A stretch of DNA of 64,000 bases from Veillonella sp. 3310 (lineage in GTDB: Bacteria; Bacillota; Negativicutes; Veillonellales; Veillonellaceae). The translations under genes were made by a program, and so were the position numbers. Location of the stretch: assembly GCF_003999875.1 (NCBI RefSeq), contig NZ_RQVJ01000001.1, forward strand, positions 310,001 to 374,000. Reading direction: 5' to 3'. The stretch's first letter is position 1, and every line of letters starts with the position of its first letter. This document shows, piece by piece, positions 62,028 to 64,000 of the stretch. The notes beneath the pieces are model-generated. The model worked only from the letters and a program-made list of their open reading frames with translations. It was not told the origin of the DNA and made no database searches.

Positions 62028-62366
62028 TTAATTCTCCATTGTTTCTGCTAAGTTTTTTTGCAAAAAATCTAATATTCGTTCATATCTCCATTCCAAATAA
62101 TCTAGGCAAGGTTTAGGCAGCATTTCATCAAATTTCTTATCTAATTCTTCTTCGTGTTTTTCTGTTAACACTTTAATCTTCCGCTCTAAGAATGCGATTG
62201 CCTTTTGCAAATCCTCCACCTCTTTTGATGGGTCTTTGAACCCTGCTCTCGCAATATACTTGACCGCATTCCCTGTATGGTAATCTAATCCTTGGTCTTC
62301 GATAAATTCCCATACTTCAATCTTTCCTCGGTTGTAATATTGTGGATTCTTTACGTTATCACTCAT
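62028..62366 (-). CDS. DUF3310 phage protein, possibly extended by a -1 frameshift
   Basis: 112 residues with the DUF3310 core (NPQYYNRGKIEVWEFIEDQ, HTGNAVKYIARAGFKDPSKE, DLQKAIAFLERKI), a small nucleotide-metabolism-associated family common in phages. The last codons include an in-phase A-AAA-AAC (62052-62058). In the -1 frame 52 further codons stay open to 61894 and fill the gap to the next gene, giving a possible 157-residue product. Confidence 0.85.
   Translation of the reverse strand: MSDNVKNPQYYNRGKIEVWEFIEDQGLDYHTGNAVKYIARAGFKDPSKEVEDLQKAIAFLERKIKVLTEKHEEELDKKFDEMLPKPCLDYLEWRYERILDFLQKNLAETMEN
62052..62058 (-). other. Slippery heptamer A-AAA-AAC at the end of the DUF3310 gene
   Basis: Same in-phase heptamer as in the tail chaperones, inside a run of seven A's. 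The -1 frame after it (LSRNNGELTEFGKRLLLRVY onward) has no good start codon or ribosome site of its own. No strong downstream hairpin is visible. Confidence 0.45.
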
Positions 62367-62370
62367 TACC

Positions 62371-63276
62371 TTACCGTTCTCCTTTCGCTTTCAATCGTCT
62401 ATAATCTTCACCTTTTAATTGGATGATTTTGCACATCTCCAACACCCTTGATGTAATTCGTTTGCCCTGTTCCCCTAGCCGTTCCTTTACTTCTTGTAAA
62501 GTGCAATTGCTAGTTATGACCGTCATTCGATTATTTAAATATCGTTGGTTAATCACAAGGTATAATCTTTCTGCAACCCATTCGGTGGCTTTCTCAGCTC
62601 CTAGATCATCCAATACTAAGCAATCGACATTGTACAGTGCTTGGAGTATCTCAAAATCATCACCATTCTCTCGCAGACATCTCCGCAGGCTTTCCATGAG
62701 TTCGGGTACTATCACAAATAAACCTGTTTTGCCTTGCTCCATCTTCTTTCTAAGTAATCCAATAGCAAGATGTGTTTTGCCTAACCCACTAGCACCGAAT
62801 ATGTACGCTCCTTGCGTGCTTTCATCATTGGCTAGTGTAATCATATAGTCATGTGCTTTCTCACTCTCTACGGTGCGTTTTTCGTAGTTTTCTAAGGTGG
62901 TTTCTGTATAAGATGTAGGAATATTTGCTCGCAAGGTCACTTTCTCTAGATCCTTTTGATTTCGCCACACCCCATATAAGCCACATTTCAAGACATACAA
63001 CTCGCCATCTGCATGCATGCGTGTCATGATTCCTTTAGTCCTGCAACCCTCGCCACCAGTGCATTTACTACACATTCGCTTGCTTTCGATGTACTGGCTC
63101 GCCCTTATATCGAATAGAGGTCTGTCAGTCGCTCCCTCTACTAATTCCACCTTGTCATCCTGTAAATAGGCTCGTAGTTCTAACTCATCATAGATAGAGG
63201 TCGGCATATTCATCTTGCTTAGGTTCAGCCGTTCTATTAAAGCTTGCACGTTGATTAGATCCACCTCCTTTGTCAA
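62371..63276 (-). CDS. DnaC-like helicase loader / AAA+ ATPase
   Basis: 301 residues as read from a TTG at 63276 with an AGGA site; other possible starts are GTG 63249 or ATG 63216. A cysteine cluster (RMCSKCTGGEGC) precedes the ATPase. Walker A GASGLGKTH (about 161-169), Walker B CLVLDDLGAEKA and sensor motif TVITSNCTLQEV follow. It would load the replicative helicase on phage origin DNA. Overlaps the upstream initiator gene by 89 bases if the TTG is used. Confidence 0.88.
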   Translation of the reverse strand: MTKEVDLINVQALIERLNLSKMNMPTSIYDELELRAYLQDDKVELVEGATDRPLFDIRASQYIESKRMCSKCTGGEGCRTKGIMTRMHADGELYVLKCGLYGVWRNQKDLEKVTLRANIPTSYTETTLENYEKRTVESEKAHDYMITLANDESTQGAYIFGASGLGKTHLAIGLLRKKMEQGKTGLFVIVPELMESLRRCLRENGDDFEILQALYNVDCLVLDDLGAEKATEWVAERLYLVINQRYLNNRMTVITSNCTLQEVKERLGEQGKRITSRVLEMCKIIQLKGEDYRRLKAKGER

Positions 63277-63916
63277 AGCTGTTCCTGCTCCAGTTCCTCG
63301 CAGTCGCTTTCCAATCTTTCATCGGATTCTTTCCGACTTTCCATCCGTTCCCCTCGTAGTAATCAAAGAAGCGATTCACATCTACATGTAGATTGTGTTC
63401 ATCAACATAGGTTTGTATTTCCAATGGAGTAGGTTTGACAAATACTTTCCTCGTTGCTTTCTTCTTTTCTTTCACAGGTGGTGATTCACCATCTACTAAT
63501 ACATGAGTATTAGTAGATAATAGTCTAGTCTCTTCTATTCTAGGTATATATACCGATTGTTGAACTGGTTGTTGTACCAGTAACGGTTCTATTTGTTGTA
63601 CTGTTTGTTGTACCATTTGTTGGGAATTATTCCCTACAAATGGGATTATTCGATATACCGCTGACTGTCTACCAGTTCGACTATAGAAATCAATCCGCCC
63701 TAATTGCTTTAATCGATTCCTTGCTTTCAATATCGTTTTGGAAGTCATCTTCGTAGATACTTCTAGTACGTTGATGGCCACATTGAACTCTTCTTTCCAT
63801 CCAGTAGTATTGTTATAGTGCATTAATGCATACCACAACGCAATTTCTGATGTTGTAATAGTGGGTTCCGTCAGTATCCATCTTTGAAAGCTGTTTAATT
63901 CGTCGATGTATCCCAT
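63188..63916 (-). CDS. Phage replisome organiser (winged-helix N-terminus)
   Basis: 242 residues. N-terminal helix-turn-helix region (ITTSEIALWYALMHYNNTTG, VSTKMTSKTILKARNRLKQL) typical of DnaD/replication-initiation proteins. A Gln/Val-rich linker (MVQQTVQQ ... VQQPVQQSV) and Lys-rich stretch follow, then a C-terminal module (FFDYYEGNGWKVGKNPMKDW) that recurs in phage replication proteins. It precedes the helicase loader, the usual order. Confidence 0.8.
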   Translation of the reverse strand: MGYIDELNSFQRWILTEPTITTSEIALWYALMHYNNTTGWKEEFNVAINVLEVSTKMTSKTILKARNRLKQLGRIDFYSRTGRQSAVYRIIPFVGNNSQQMVQQTVQQIEPLLVQQPVQQSVYIPRIEETRLLSTNTHVLVDGESPPVKEKKKATRKVFVKPTPLEIQTYVDEHNLHVDVNRFFDYYEGNGWKVGKNPMKDWKATARNWSRNSFDKGGGSNQRASFNRTAEPKQDEYADLYL

Positions 63917-63917
63917 A

Positions 63918-64000
63918 TTATTCGTTGTTGTTACTATCGTTATTAGTAACCCATTTTAAGAAATCATCCATCGATACCGAACACATATCATCTTCTTCTA
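63918..64000 (-). CDS. C-terminal end of another early phage gene (cut by window edge)
   Basis: 26 codons are visible, ending DDFLKWVTNNDSNNNE and a TAA at 63918, 1 base before the replication gene's ATG. The rest lies beyond the window, so no family can be assigned. Confidence 0.55.
   Translation of the reverse strand, partial: EEDDMCSVSMDDFLKWVTNNDSNNNE

Noticed and set aside
32000-64000. Transposable Mu-like phage
   Set aside because: Despite the MuF domain, no Mu transposase genes or Mu-type tail sheath are seen; the tail genes are of the long non-contractile type.

Overview
The window comes from a low-GC anaerobic Firmicute. The gene set (manganese pyrophosphatase with CBS domains, FabK, anaerobic NrdD/NrdG, rubredoxin, U32 peptidase, CcpN-like regulator next to a PEP synthase and its regulatory kinase) together with the codon usage fits the Negativicutes, probably a Veillonella-like species. 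That assignment is inference; no rRNA is present.

The left half (about 1-31,700) is host chromosome. A TetR-type regulator is cut by the left edge. A long leftward series follows: dgt, ppsR, a CcpN-like regulator and ppsA (PEP control module); a 0.7-kb gene-free stretch full of direct and inverted repeats; tyrS and a class A penicillin-binding protein; mutS2, a U32 peptidase, pheT, pheS, a thioesterase, ligA, pcrA and ppaC; the yceD-rpmF pair; a short rubredoxin; a TPM-domain protein and lemA. Two rightward genes, fabK and a gamma-carbonic-anhydrase-like gene, interrupt the series, and leftward nrdG-nrdD closes it. Several consensus-like promoters and hairpin terminators can be read. A candidate pair of NrdR boxes 32 bp apart lies upstream of nrdD.

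From about 31.7-32.1 kb to the right edge the window is a siphovirus-type prophage transcribed leftward. In transcription order from the right: replication organiser, DnaC-like loader, DUF3310 protein, many small early proteins, dUTPase, RusA resolvase, SSB and an ArpU-like late regulator; a terminator/promoter switch near 57.1 kb; small proteins; a ParB-like protein with a TET-associated-type glycosyltransferase; small and large terminase, portal, MuF/metallopeptidase head protein, scaffold, capsid, connectors, tail tube, frameshifted tail chaperones, tape measure, DUF2460 and DUF2163 tail proteins, NlpC/P60, tip protein J, fibre genes and the lysis cassette. No integrase or repressor lies in the window, so the other prophage end must be to the right.

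The observations most worth a second look are: the -1 frameshift signal in the tail chaperones; a second copy of the same slippery heptamer at the end of the DUF3310 gene, with an open frame filling the following gap; the ParB-glycosyltransferase pair beside the terminase (possible DNA-base modification); the metallopeptidase fused to MuF; a tiny amphipathic-peptide gene at the prophage-host junction with an opposing promoter; and the structured nrdD leader with NrdR boxes.
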